From: TMED27 sp037969235
Lineage (GTDB): Bacteria > Pseudomonadota > Alphaproteobacteria > Micavibrionales > Micavibrionaceae
Assembly (NCBI GenBank): GCA_037969235.1
Contig: JBBKXA010000117.1
Location: forward strand, 1 to 47,686
Length of the DNA: 47,686 nt
Direction of reading: 5' to 3'
The position numbers and the translations under genes are program-made. Below the pieces are notes generated by a model. It made no database searches, was not told where the DNA came from, and worked only from the letters and a program-made list of their open reading frames with translations. Each line of letters opens with the position of its first letter. The stretch's first letter is position 1. Below, one piece after another: positions 1 through 7,777 of this stretch.

Positions 1-301
1 GAACAATTCCCTTGAGTTTTTCGATGGGCACGAGATCAATCCCGCGAGCCTTTGCGAGAGAATGATTGAACTCAACATTTTTCAAGTTGCGATCTCCATT
101 ATGTACACCAACCATAAAAGAGTTTGTTTTTGCATCAAAAATTACCAGCGCTTGTTTGAATTGGTCAGTGTCTGGATCTACAGACAGATCTATAACGCCA
201 CCATTTAAGCCTTTAAATTTCCTAGAAAAGGGGGTGTCGCAAATTGATTTCAAATTTTTTGATGTGGGGTTAGCTTTTAAGTAACTCTCTCTTAAATTCA
301 T
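1..301 (-). CDS. Hypothetical protein, N-terminal part only (runs off the left edge)
   Basis: A minus-strand frame is open from an ATG at 301-299 to the window edge, giving 100 codons without a stop. The start follows a good ribosome-binding site (AGAGGTG, 8 bases upstream). The protein begins MNLRESYLKANPTSKN and includes a segment reading QALVIFDAKTNSFMVG. I do not recognise a family. No signal peptide or membrane segment is visible in this part. It is divergent from the TauE gene at 421. Alanine codons here are mainly GCT/GCA, unlike the GCG-rich neighbours, so it may be an accessory gene. A 72-codon open frame on the opposite strand is best read as its shadow. Confidence 0.6.
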   Translation of the reverse strand, partial: MNLRESYLKANPTSKNLKSICDTPFSRKFKGLNGGVIDLSVDPDTDQFKQALVIFDAKTNSFMVGVHNGDRNLKNVEFNHSLAKARGIDLVPIEKLKGIV

Positions 302-420
302 TGTTTTCACCTCTTGTTATTATTCTGGATTTTTATATCCCATATTGTCGTGTGTCAACAAAAATATGTAATTTAAATGGTGGCTTGCCAATTGGGTGGG
401 TTTATTGCATTTTCTAATCT

Positions 421-1341
421 ATGCAGATTTATCTTCCTATTGCTGAAATGGCGGTGTCAGTGGAGGCCGTTTTGTTCTTGAGTGCTTGTGTAGGCTTGCT
501 TTCGGGGATATTTGGTGTGGGCGGAGGGTTTTTGACTACGCCGTTTTTAATTTTTATGGGGATACCGCCCGTTAATGCGGTTGCAACGCAGGCTAGTCAG
601 CTTGTGGCGTCAAGCGTGGCTGGGGCTTTGGCGCATTTTCAGCGTGGGAATGTTGATTTCAAAATGGGTTTGGTGATGATGGGCGGCGGTTTGATTGGGT
701 CGTTTATCGGAATTTTTATTTTCAAATTGTTGAGTTTTATCGGTCAGATTGATTTGGCGATTTCGCTTTTATATATCGTTTTACTTGGCTCTATCGGTTC
801 CCTCATGTTGTTGGAGAGTGGGTTTGCGTCGTTTTTCAAGAAGCAAGAAAAGGTGAGTAAGGCGTTTAATAACACTAATCTCTCGCCGTTTATTTTGAAA
901 TTGCCGTATAAGATGCGTTTTCCTCGGTCAAAGCTTTATATTAGTGTTTTGGTGCCGGGCGGCATTGGGTTTGTTGGAGGTCTGCTGGCGTCTATTCTTG
1001 GTATTGGTGGTGGGTTTTTAATTGTGCCCGCGATGATATATATATTGGGGATGCCGCCTTTGTTGGTTGCGGGGACAGCGTTGTTTCAGGTGATTTTCAC
1101 AACCGCGAGCGCGACGATTATGCATGCTATGGTTAATCATACCGTGGATATAGTGTTGGCGTTGATTTTGATTATAGGCGGCGTTATTGGCACGCAGATC
1201 GGCGTTGGTTTTTCGCGTTTTTTCAAGGGGCAATATGCGCGAATTATTTTGGCGATGATTATCTTGAGCGTGTGTATAAAGCTGGGGATGGATTTGTTTA
1301 TAACGCCTGATGAGCTTTTTTCTTCGGTGGATGTAAAATGA
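421..1341 (+). CDS. TauE/SafE family membrane permease (putative sulfite/anion exporter)
   Basis: A 306-residue inner-membrane protein with about eight hydrophobic segments. It shows the internal duplication typical of TauE/SafE (DUF81) proteins: GIFGVGGGFLTTPF near residues 29-42 and ILGIGGGFLIVP near 192-203, each followed by a short MGIPP or LGMPP turn. Family members export sulfite, sulfoacetate or related organosulfur anions; the substrate here cannot be told. The start MQIYLPIAE resembles close alphaproteobacterial relatives, so ATG 421 is kept although no Shine-Dalgarno sequence precedes it. The stop overlaps the next start as ATGA, which suggests translational coupling with the TIGR02186 protein, a common partner of this permease subtype in alphaproteobacteria. 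Confidence 0.88.
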   Translation: MQIYLPIAEMAVSVEAVLFLSACVGLLSGIFGVGGGFLTTPFLIFMGIPPVNAVATQASQLVASSVAGALAHFQRGNVDFKMGLVMMGGGLIGSFIGIFIFKLLSFIGQIDLAISLLYIVLLGSIGSLMLLESGFASFFKKQEKVSKAFNNTNLSPFILKLPYKMRFPRSKLYISVLVPGGIGFVGGLLASILGIGGGFLIVPAMIYILGMPPLLVAGTALFQVIFTTASATIMHAMVNHTVDIVLALILIIGGVIGTQIGVGFSRFFKGQYARIILAMIILSVCIKLGMDLFITPDELFSSVDVK

Positions 1342-2084
1342 TAAGAGCGCTCTTTATCATATTGTTTTTTTGTGTTTTTTCACCTCTGCAATTGCATGCG
1401 GAGCCTTTGACTTTCGATTTGGTGCAGGATCATGTGGAAATCACGAGTAGTTTTTCAGGTATGCCGTTGGTTGTATTTGGAAGCGTGAATGCCAAAGGAG
1501 ACTTGGCTGTGATTTTAGAAGGGCCAGTGAAAAATAGTACGGTGCGTCGTAAAGAGCGAATTATGGGCGCGTGGATTAATCGCGGCTGGGCGCGGTTTGA
1601 AGGGGTTCCCTCATATTATGATTTTGCTATGAATGTCGAAGAAGGTGCGCCGCCGTTATTGAGAGATGATATTGCGTTGGAAAAACATTTAGGTTTTGCG
1701 TTTTTAAACGAGGCTGTACATGGGAAGCGACACAAGGGCGAGGCATTACAAGCTTTTCGTGCGGCATTGCTGCGTAATAAACAGGAGCGCGATCTTTATC
1801 CGCTCGCGTCTCAAAATATCCAATTCATAAGCCCCGAGTTATTCCGTGTAGATTTTGATTTGCCTTCAAATATTCCATCGGGGCAATATAAGGTGCGGGT
1901 CATGTTGATCCGTGGTGGCGGTGTTGTGTATGAACAGGTTAAGGAATTTAGTATTGGTTTGGAAGGGGTTAGCGCTAATATTTATAAGTTTGCGCAAGGG
2001 TATTCATTTTTATATGGTGTTTTATGTGTGTTTATTGCCTGTATTTTCGGGTGGCTTTCGGGCGTTATAGTAAGAAGAAATTAA
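1338..2084 (+). CDS. TIGR02186-type membrane-anchored periplasmic protein
   Basis: A 248-residue protein with a Sec-type signal peptide (residues about 1-21, ending LQLHA), a beta-rich periplasmic body and one C-terminal membrane helix (about 221-243). The arrangement, and phrases such as TFDLVQDHVEITSSFSGMP and VVFGSVN, fit the alphaproteobacterial family TIGR02186, which is almost always next to a TauE/SafE permease. The molecular role is unknown; it is probably an accessory subunit exposed to the periplasm. It overlaps the permease gene by four bases and is followed after 28 bases by the universal stress gene, so the three are likely co-transcribed. The family call rests on topology and context rather than a database match. 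Confidence 0.75.
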   Translation: MIRALFIILFFCVFSPLQLHAEPLTFDLVQDHVEITSSFSGMPLVVFGSVNAKGDLAVILEGPVKNSTVRRKERIMGAWINRGWARFEGVPSYYDFAMNVEEGAPPLLRDDIALEKHLGFAFLNEAVHGKRHKGEALQAFRAALLRNKQERDLYPLASQNIQFISPELFRVDFDLPSNIPSGQYKVRVMLIRGGGVVYEQVKEFSIGLEGVSANIYKFAQGYSFLYGVLCVFIACIFGWLSGVIVRRN

Positions 2085-2112
2085 TTAAAAAATTAAGAAT
2101 TGGAGTTAAGTG

Positions 2113-2598
2113 ATGAAAATTAAAGAAAAAAATGAAGTTAAGAGGTGCCCGCTCGAGCCATTGCTTGGTGGCGTATATTTGTTGGTTGCGGATGAAAGCA
2201 CGGAATTTCGTGCGGCGTTGCGGCGCGTGGCGAGTTTGGCTAGGCAGAACAAAGCGCATGTGGCGATTTTGTACGTTATTGAAGATGAGGGGCTTGCGCA
2301 TTGGGGGTTTGTTCAAAACCGCATTGAAACGGATAAGCGTGCGGTTGCAGAAGAGACCTTGTGGGAGATCGGAAACGAGCTATATGAAATGTGTGGAGAG
2401 CGTGCGGCTTTTTACATCAAAGAAGGTAAAACGCATCAAGAAGTTGCCAGCTTGTTGAAGCAGGATAAATCTTTGCGGGCGCTTGTTTTGGGGGCTGCGT
2501 CATCACGGCGAAACCCCTTGATTACGTATTTCACGGGGAAAGGGCTTGCGGAATTAAATGTGACGTTACTTATTGTTCCCGATGATAAACAAATATAG
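2113..2598 (+). CDS. Universal stress protein (UspA domain)
   Basis: A 161-residue cytoplasmic protein with one Usp fold. The N-terminal strand GVYLLVADESTEFRAALRRV and the later AHVAILYVIED fit the first two strands of the family. The C-terminal segment LVLGAASSRRN...YFTGKG resembles the G-x2-G-x9-G-(S/T) nucleotide-binding loop, but is degenerate. A GTG at 2110 directly precedes ATG 2113; the ATG is preferred because GGAG at 2102-2105 lies 7 bases upstream of it. Usp proteins support survival under stress, often by binding ATP. It sits between the TauE pair and the Fe-S scaffold gene, 12 bases before the latter, so it may belong to a sulfur or redox stress operon; that link is inference. 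Confidence 0.82.
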   Translation: MKIKEKNEVKRCPLEPLLGGVYLLVADESTEFRAALRRVASLARQNKAHVAILYVIEDEGLAHWGFVQNRIETDKRAVAEETLWEIGNELYEMCGERAAFYIKEGKTHQEVASLLKQDKSLRALVLGAASSRRNPLITYFTGKGLAELNVTLLIVPDDKQI

Positions 2599-2610
2599 GA
2601 GTTATTAAAG

Positions 2611-3165
2611 ATGTTCATACAAACAGAGGCTACGCCAAATCCATCGACCATAAAGTTTTTGCCTGGGCAGAGCGTGATGGAAAAGGGGATTGCCGAATTT
2701 AAAAAAGTTGAAGAGAGCGTGCATTCGCCTTTGGCTAAGCGTTTATTTACGTTGCAGGGGGTTGCTTCTGTGTTTTTAGGGGCTGATTTTGTATCTGTGA
2801 CCAAAGCGGATGATACGGATTGGTCGATGTTGAAGCCGATGGTTTTAGCGGCGTTGATGGAGCATTTTTCGACGGGTGGGGAGATTGTATCACCAGCGTT
2901 TTTTGAGAAGAAAGATGCGATTGAGGAAGATGAGATTTCAGCGCAAATTCGTGAATTGATTGAAACGCGCGTTCGCCCGATGGTGGCGATGGATGGTGGG
3001 GATATTGAATTTGAAAGTTTTGACGACGGTATTGTAATGTTGAAAATGCGTGGCGCTTGCGCGGGATGCCCTAGCTCGACGATGACTTTGAAGTCGGGGA
3101 TTGAGAATATGCTTAAGCATTTTATTCCCGAGGTGGAAGAGGTGCGCCCCGTACCGGATTATTGA
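2611..3165 (+). CDS. Nfu-type iron-sulfur cluster scaffold/carrier protein
   Basis: A 184-residue protein with the two-domain layout of bacterial and mitochondrial Nfu1. The N-terminal Nfu_N domain (about 1-88) begins MFIQTEATPNPSTIKFLPG, and the C-terminal NifU-like domain (about 107-180) holds the CxxC pair C150/C153 in GACAGCPSS. Two protomers bridge a 4Fe-4S cluster through these cysteines and pass it to target enzymes in the cytoplasm. The AMDGGDIEF phrase is characteristic. The length matches the family. The gene is the last of a four-gene run and converges with the next gene, sharing seven bases at the 3' ends. Confidence 0.93.
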   Translation: MFIQTEATPNPSTIKFLPGQSVMEKGIAEFKKVEESVHSPLAKRLFTLQGVASVFLGADFVSVTKADDTDWSMLKPMVLAALMEHFSTGGEIVSPAFFEKKDAIEEDEISAQIRELIETRVRPMVAMDGGDIEFESFDDGIVMLKMRGACAGCPSSTMTLKSGIENMLKHFIPEVEEVRPVPDY

Positions 3166-4217
3166 TTTTCTATCATTCTATAATGTGTGAAACCGACCCA
3201 GCGCCAGTGCTCTGTGATCCAGCCCTTCATAGGTATTCTTAATTCAGGCATGGTGCATGTTGTGCGTATAATACGGCTTTGGGTTAGATCTTCTGGGCTA
3301 CGGATTTCGATGCGGTTTCCTATAACTTGTATTGTCGGTTTTGCGCTACCGGTGATGGTGCAGGATAACTCTTCTGCTCTCTTGCTCAAGGCGGAGGGCA
3401 GGGTGAAGCCGAGGTAATAGGGTTCGTTGCTTTCGAAATTGTCAGCAGGAGTAACTTCTGTGACTGGGAGGGGAAGCGCATTTTGGATATAAAAGAAACG
3501 ATCAATATCTGCGTACCCTTTATTGATTGCAAAAATGGGCAGGGCGAAGACATCAGAGTTTTCGTAAGCCACACCAACGTTTTTGGTGAGGGCTATTTTA
3601 AAGCCTTGGGCTTTGACGCGTTTTTTTATTTCTGAGGTGGCGATGCCGTCAGGGTAGAATATTATATTGGCTTCGTTATTAAAAACCTGGCGGTGGCGCA
3701 GGCGTGTTTTGTTGAGTATGCGCAGCATTTGCGTATCGTCTAAGCCGAGCAAACTAGGGGGCATTACGGCGAAGCTTATATTTTTGTTCTTGCTTAGTGA
3801 TTTTAATGTTTTCCAATTTGTGAAATTGGGAGATTGATGATTGATTTCATCGAATGGGTAGATGATTGTAAACGGGATTTTGGCTTTTAAAAGTATAGGT
3901 AGTGCATTGGTCATGCTGGCGTTTGAGGCATCGATTGTGATGGCGCGGCCAAATGGCTGTAGGGGGAGAGTGTTTGCAAACTCGTCCAATGAAACAAGAT
4001 AGTGTTTTAATTTTAAAATTTCTTCAATATGGTTTTGAAACTCTTGGGTGGAGAGCGCGGTTTCGTCTGTTTCATCGTCGACATTGCTGTAGGAAAAAAT
4101 TTTTAATGTATTTTTATCTTCGGGCAGATATTCGGGGGTATTTACGGCATGCGCGGAGCTTAAGCCTATGAGCAATATAAAAGCGACGCTTAGCCATTGT
4201 TTTAAATGATTACTCAT
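3159..4217 (-). CDS. Secreted protein with degenerate polysaccharide-deacetylase (NodB-like) fold
   Basis: A 352-residue protein with a Sec signal peptide (residues 1-24, ending SSAHA). Residues about 70-125 follow a NodB-type deacetylase pattern: a strand ending in a TFDD-like motif, then NALPILLKAKIPFTIIYPFD, like the ALPILKKYNIPAT segment of the family. The motif itself reads TIDA (residues 94-97): the first Asp is kept but the metal-binding second Asp is Ala. No HxxxH metal-binding motif appears where it is expected, near FAVMPPSLLG. The protein is therefore probably not an active metal-dependent deacetylase and may bind glycans. The C-terminal part (about 265-345) looks like a small beta domain with two cysteines. 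ATG 4217 follows AAGG 6 bases upstream. The fold assignment is moderately confident; function is unknown. Confidence 0.6.
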   Translation of the reverse strand: MSNHLKQWLSVAFILLIGLSSAHAVNTPEYLPEDKNTLKIFSYSNVDDETDETALSTQEFQNHIEEILKLKHYLVSLDEFANTLPLQPFGRAITIDASNASMTNALPILLKAKIPFTIIYPFDEINHQSPNFTNWKTLKSLSKNKNISFAVMPPSLLGLDDTQMLRILNKTRLRHRQVFNNEANIIFYPDGIATSEIKKRVKAQGFKIALTKNVGVAYENSDVFALPIFAINKGYADIDRFFYIQNALPLPVTEVTPADNFESNEPYYLGFTLPSALSKRAEELSCTITGSAKPTIQVIGNRIEIRSPEDLTQSRIIRTTCTMPELRIPMKGWITEHWRWVGFTHYRMIENQ

Positions 4218-4262
4218 ACTACCTTACTTAAAGGTTTTTAACGGTTGTGAAAAGGAAATATT

Positions 4263-4859
4263 GTGGTTAAAGAAAATGTGATTGATAGCGTGGCGATGGA
4301 TGTGTTGTTTGACGATGCGCGCACATATAATGGCTGGATCAAAAAAGATGTGAGTGATGATCTTATTAAGCAATTACATGAGCATGTTAAGTTTGGTGCG
4401 ACGAGTGCGAATTGCTGTCCTGCGCGATTTGTGTTTTTGAAATCGGATGCGGCGAAGCAACGTTTGAAACCGTTTTTGGATGCGGGGAATGTTGATAAAA
4501 CGATGGCGGCGCCAGTGGTGGCGATTATCGGTTATGATATGGAATTTTATGAGCATTTGCCACGATTGTTTCCGCATGCGGATGCGAAAAGCTGGTTTGC
4601 GGGCAATGATGTAAAAATTCGTGATGCGGCGGAACGTAATGGAACGTTGCAGGGTGCTTATTTGATGATGGTCGCGCGGGCGTTGGGGCTTGATTGTGGG
4701 CCGATGTCGGGATTTGATAAAGGCGGTGTTGAGAAAGAGTTTTTTGCTGGTACTAAGATCGAGGCGAATTTTCTTTGTAACTTGGGTTATGGTGATCCGG
4801 AGAGTTTGTTTCCGCGTTCTCCACGTTTTGATTTTGACGATGTAAATACGATTTTGTAG
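4263..4859 (+). CDS. Nitroreductase family FMN protein, RutE/malonic semialdehyde reductase-like
   Basis: A 198-residue cytoplasmic flavoprotein of the HadB/RutE branch of nitroreductases. Landmarks are RTYNGWIKKDVSDD near residues 20-33, GATSANCCPARFVFL near 40-54, AAPVVAIIGYDMEFYEHLP near 85-103, and NGTLQGAYLMMVARALGLDCGPMSGFD near 126-152. RutE reduces malonic semialdehyde to 3-hydroxypropionate in pyrimidine breakdown, but no other rut gene is here, so the substrate is open. The start is GTG 4263, preceded by AAAAGGA 6 bases upstream. The next gene starts one base after the stop, so the two are probably coupled. Confidence 0.83.
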   Translation: MVKENVIDSVAMDVLFDDARTYNGWIKKDVSDDLIKQLHEHVKFGATSANCCPARFVFLKSDAAKQRLKPFLDAGNVDKTMAAPVVAIIGYDMEFYEHLPRLFPHADAKSWFAGNDVKIRDAAERNGTLQGAYLMMVARALGLDCGPMSGFDKGGVEKEFFAGTKIEANFLCNLGYGDPESLFPRSPRFDFDDVNTIL

Positions 4860-4860
4860 A

Positions 4861-5559
4861 TTGTCTAAATATTCCAACATATTGGCATTGGATTGCGCGC
4901 TTGGCGGTTGTAGTGCAGCGGCGGTTGCGGATGATCGCACGGCGCATGTGGGGCAAGCGATGGCGCGGGGGCAGGCGGAGTATCTTGTGCCGTTTGCGCA
5001 AGGTGCTATGGATAAGGCCGAAATTGCGTTTGATGATTTGGATGCGATATTGTGCACCGTGGGACCTGGGGCGTTTACGGGGATCCGCATTGGGTTATCG
5101 GCGGCGCGTAGTTTTGGGTTGAGTTTGGATATTCCTGTGATTGGGGTGACGACTACGCAAGCGTTGGCTTTTGGGTTTGTTGAGAAAGAACGCAGAGCGG
5201 TGAGCGTTGTTTTGGAGACGAAACGCAAAGATTTTTATGTTCAAAATTTTGATGATAAAGGTGTGGCGATTGGCGTTGTTCGTGCTTTGCGTTATGAGGA
5301 AATGGCGGATTTTATTCCTGATGGGAGTATTTTAATTGGTGATGGTGTTTCGCGTTTTTTGAGTATGGGCACACATAGTTATGAATTGGCGCAGCAAGAA
5401 TATTTGTTATGCGATATGGTTTTGGCGGCCAAAATGTTACAGAAACATGGGGCTGATGGGCAATTTTTTTCAGTTGATGCGCAGCCAGTTTATTTGCGGG
5501 ATGCGGATGTAAGTGTGGCGAAAAATAAGCCGCGCGTTTTGGAAGATGTGGTAGAATAA
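4861..5559 (+). CDS. tsaB: tRNA N6-threonylcarbamoyladenosine biosynthesis protein TsaB
   Basis: A 232-residue ASKHA-fold protein. The N-terminal phosphate loop region NILALDCALGGCSAA (6-20) and the signature GPGAFTGIRIGL (68-79) identify TsaB, the dimerisation partner of TsaD in making t6A37 of ANN-decoding tRNAs. The start is TTG at 4861: the only plausible start near the conserved N-terminus, one base after the stop of the preceding gene and with no strong ribosome-binding site, so translation probably depends on coupling. In many alphaproteobacteria rimI follows tsaB; here mucR follows after 27 bases and no rimI is present. Confidence 0.92.
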   Translation: MSKYSNILALDCALGGCSAAAVADDRTAHVGQAMARGQAEYLVPFAQGAMDKAEIAFDDLDAILCTVGPGAFTGIRIGLSAARSFGLSLDIPVIGVTTTQALAFGFVEKERRAVSVVLETKRKDFYVQNFDDKGVAIGVVRALRYEEMADFIPDGSILIGDGVSRFLSMGTHSYELAQQEYLLCDMVLAAKMLQKHGADGQFFSVDAQPVYLRDADVSVAKNKPRVLEDVVE

Positions 5560-5586
5560 TGCATATATTATTTTGGAGAATAAAAT

Positions 5587-5982
5587 ATGAGTGAAGATAA
5601 TCGTAATGAATTATTGGCTTTGACGAGTGATATTGTGTCGTCTTTTCTTGCGAATAATAATGTGGAAACGGACGCGATTTCGGGCATTATTACTGATGTT
5701 TATAAGACGTTATCTGGGCTTGGGGGTGAAAATAGCGGAGTAGAAGATCGTCCTGAACCTGCGGTTTCCATTCGTAAATCTATTACGCCTGACTTTTTGA
5801 TATGTTTGGAAGATGGTAAGAAGTTGAAAATGCTTAAGCGGCATTTGAAAACCTCATATAATATGACGCCCGATGATTATCGCGAGCGGTGGGGGTTGGC
5901 TTCTGATTACCCTATGGTTGCGCCAAATTACGCAGCGCAGCGTAGTCAGTTGGCTAAAGATATTGGGTTGGGTAAGAAGTAG
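5587..5982 (+). CDS. mucR: MucR/Ros family transcriptional regulator
   Basis: A 131-residue regulator. The N-terminal part (about 1-45) is the helical oligomerisation region and the C-terminal part (about 60-128) the DNA-binding domain, with typical RKSITPDFLICLEDGKK and SDYPMVAPNYAAQRS segments. Of the four Ros zinc ligands, C73 and H86 are kept, the second Cys is D76, and the position usually holding the next His is S90. Related Ros homologues tolerate such changes, some without zinc. MucR proteins act as H-NS-like gene silencers at AT-rich sites and control surface, motility and cell-cycle genes. GGAG lies 8 bases upstream of ATG 5587. It probably shares transcripts with tsaB. Confidence 0.92.
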   Translation: MSEDNRNELLALTSDIVSSFLANNNVETDAISGIITDVYKTLSGLGGENSGVEDRPEPAVSIRKSITPDFLICLEDGKKLKMLKRHLKTSYNMTPDDYRERWGLASDYPMVAPNYAAQRSQLAKDIGLGKK

Positions 5983-5985
5983 TTA

Positions 5986-6795
5986 TTAAGGGGCGTTAAG
6001 TTGTTTTCCACGATTTGTGGCGGATTTTAGGGCTTCGTTAAAGATATTTTGTGCGCGGCCATCCATGAGGATTTTTAATGCGGCTTCTGTTGTGCCGCCT
6101 GGGCTGGTGACGTTTTTTCGTAGTGTTTCGGCTGGGGTGTCAGCTTCGTATTCGGCGAGGGCGGCGGCGCCAATTACGGTTTGGCGGGCGAGAATTTGCG
6201 CTAAATCTTCAGGAAGGCCGCATTCTTTTCCAGCCGCGCTGAGGATTTCGATGAGGTGAAAGACGTAGGCTGGGCCACTGCCAGAAAGCGCGGTGACGGC
6301 GTCGAGCAGAGATTCATCGTCTAGCCATTCGAAGCGGCCTGCGGATTTTAGCAAAGTTTCGGCGATTGTTTTTTGCGCAGTCGTGACGTGTGCGTTGGCT
6401 ACGGCGACGCTCATGCCTTTGCCGATGGCGGCGGGGGTGTTCGGCATGGCACGGATGATGGGTTGTTGAGGCGATAGTGCATGGTTGAGTGTGCTCAGAG
6501 ATTGACCCGCGGCTATGGACAGGATGAGAGCGTCGTTGCGGATGAGGGGTTTAAGTTGGCTGCATATGTCAGCCATGACTTGCGGTTTTACGGCGAGGAT
6601 GATTGTGTCAGACTTGTTTAACGTTTTAGCGGCGGTTTTGATGTCTGTAAAATGTGCAACGTTTAATGTGATTTCGTGCGGTTCAATTACAGAAAACTGT
6701 GCTTTGATATCGGATTTTATCCAGCCTTGCAGAAGGGCTGTGCCCATCTTACCGCATCCTATGAGGGTGACGTTGTGAGGTGCGGGTGCGTTCAA
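5986..6795 (-). CDS. proC: Pyrroline-5-carboxylate reductase
   Basis: A 269-residue enzyme catalysing the last step of proline synthesis, NAD(P)H reduction of pyrroline-5-carboxylate. The N-terminal Rossmann motif is GCGKMG (13-18). The LSGSGPAYVF segment lies near 169-178, and the P5CR signature SPGGTTEAAL at about 231-240. The length is normal. The start lies two bases past the stop of the ybjN-like gene, so it is the third gene of a compact minus-strand operon (ubiK-like, ybjN-like, proC), an order common in alphaproteobacteria. The 3' end converges with mucR, leaving three bases between the genes. Confidence 0.96.
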   Translation of the reverse strand: MNAPAPHNVTLIGCGKMGTALLQGWIKSDIKAQFSVIEPHEITLNVAHFTDIKTAAKTLNKSDTIILAVKPQVMADICSQLKPLIRNDALILSIAAGQSLSTLNHALSPQQPIIRAMPNTPAAIGKGMSVAVANAHVTTAQKTIAETLLKSAGRFEWLDDESLLDAVTALSGSGPAYVFHLIEILSAAGKECGLPEDLAQILARQTVIGAAALAEYEADTPAETLRKNVTSPGGTTEAALKILMDGRAQNIFNEALKSATNRGKQLNAP

Positions 6796-6797
6796 AA

Positions 6798-7301
6798 TTA
6801 TGACTCGCCGGCAATGTCCATCATCGCAAGGGACATGTGTTGTTGGCTAAGATCATTTGCGCTGGCGAGCAGGCTGAAAAGCGGGAAGTGGCGTTCACAT
6901 TGCGCCATGGATACATCGACCATATCTTCGAGGATTGCGGCGGCGTAATCTTGGGTGCAATCGCGGAGCAGGCAAGTGTAGCGATAGTTGGGTTTACCTG
7001 AGACTTTTGGGATGTCGAAATGTCCCATCCACATGTCTTCGTTTATTTTTAAAATGGCTTCGCGCGCGTCATTGAGGTTGGACGGGGTGATTTGCAAGTC
7101 CATTTGCGCGTAGAATTGTAGCGCGTTCATGTCCTCTTGCCAGATAAAAAACAGGCGGTATTTGCCGATTTTGCCCGTGACTTCGAGGTTGAGTTCATCC
7201 ACGCTTTGGCGGTCGAATGACCAATTATGCGCGTGCAAAATATCCTCGACATTGTCGAGCGGATTTGTGTGGTGTTGTGTGTTTTGCAATGTTGCGCTCA
7301 T
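6798..7301 (-). CDS. YbjN domain-containing protein
   Basis: A 167-residue soluble protein with the YbjN (type III secretion chaperone-like) fold: LDNVEDILHAHNWSFDRQ near 15-32, GKIGKYRLFFIWQEDMNALQF near 43-63, a basic-acidic helix, and KVSGKPNYRYTCLLR near 99-113. Members of this family in alphaproteobacteria are encoded beside proC and the BMFP/UbiK gene, as here. Its biochemical role is not established. The ATG directly abuts the stop of the upstream ubiK-like gene, which implies coupled translation. No signal peptide or membrane helix is present. Confidence 0.87.
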   Translation of the reverse strand: MSATLQNTQHHTNPLDNVEDILHAHNWSFDRQSVDELNLEVTGKIGKYRLFFIWQEDMNALQFYAQMDLQITPSNLNDAREAILKINEDMWMGHFDIPKVSGKPNYRYTCLLRDCTQDYAAAILEDMVDVSMAQCERHFPLFSLLASANDLSQQHMSLAMMDIAGES

Positions 7302-7637
7302 TTATTTTGTTGTTTTCTTTTTGGCTATGGTTTTCTTAACGGCGGATTTTTTTACTGGTGTCTTTTTAACAGGTGCTTTTTTAACTGCAGTTTTCGCTGG
7401 TGCTGTGGTTTTGGCTTTTGTGGCGGGCTTGGCCGCGCTTAGCTTTTTCTCAAGCGCGGCAACGCGTAGCTCTAACGCTTCAAAATCTTCGCGTGGCACG
7501 AAATTCATGCGTTGTCCCATTTCATCGACGCGGGTGCGGATATCATCTCTGAGGCTTTGGCTTAAGCCGCTGAGGGTGTTGACGGTGCCGCCTGCAACAC
7601 GTGCGATATCATCGAAAAATTTATCTTTGTTTTTCAT
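7302..7637 (-). CDS. ubiK: BMFP/UbiK-family accessory factor with a lysine-rich tail
   Basis: A 111-residue protein. Residues 1-70 form the BMFP (DUF526) domain: an amphipathic helix with DDIARVAGGTVNTLSGLSQ, then a trimeric coiled coil with FVPREDFEALELRVAALEKKL. UbiK in Escherichia coli helps ubiquinone synthesis enzymes; the Brucella homologue is fusogenic in vitro. Residues 71-111 are a low-complexity tail of repeated AVKK, PVKK and TPVKK units, resembling the tails of histone H1-like or phasin-like proteins; many UbiK relatives have no such extension. AAGGAT lies 7 bases upstream of the start. It is the first gene of the ubiK-ybjN-proC unit. The gene symbol follows the family, not demonstrated function. 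Confidence 0.85.
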   Translation of the reverse strand: MKNKDKFFDDIARVAGGTVNTLSGLSQSLRDDIRTRVDEMGQRMNFVPREDFEALELRVAALEKKLSAAKPATKAKTTAPAKTAVKKAPVKKTPVKKSAVKKTIAKKKTTK

Positions 7638-7777
7638 TTTTTTATCCTTGTTTGAGAGACATCACTTAAACATGGTAGGGGTGAGGTGGCAAAAAAAAAC
7701 GGATTTTTTTATGTGCTGGCCTGTGGAAATCTCTATAAAATTGTTTTGTTTGGCTGTGAATGGCTTATAAGTAAGGT

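Noticed and set aside
66..284. 72-codon + strand open frame near the left edge
   Set aside because: It lies opposite a better-supported minus-strand gene with a strong ribosome-binding site and has no recognisable features.
4218..4262. Possible CtrA box (TTAA-AGGTTT-TTAAC) between two divergent genes
   Set aside because: The spacer is 6 bases instead of 7, so it does not match the full consensus.
4374..5228. 284-codon minus-strand open frame opposite the nitroreductase and tsaB
   Set aside because: It is antisense to two recognised genes and has an Arg/Ser/Pro-rich, non-protein-like composition.
7688..7709. A-run and T-run that could form a hairpin between ubiK and lgt
   Set aside because: A pure A/T stem with no GC-rich part is unlikely to terminate transcription, and it lies upstream of both divergent starts.
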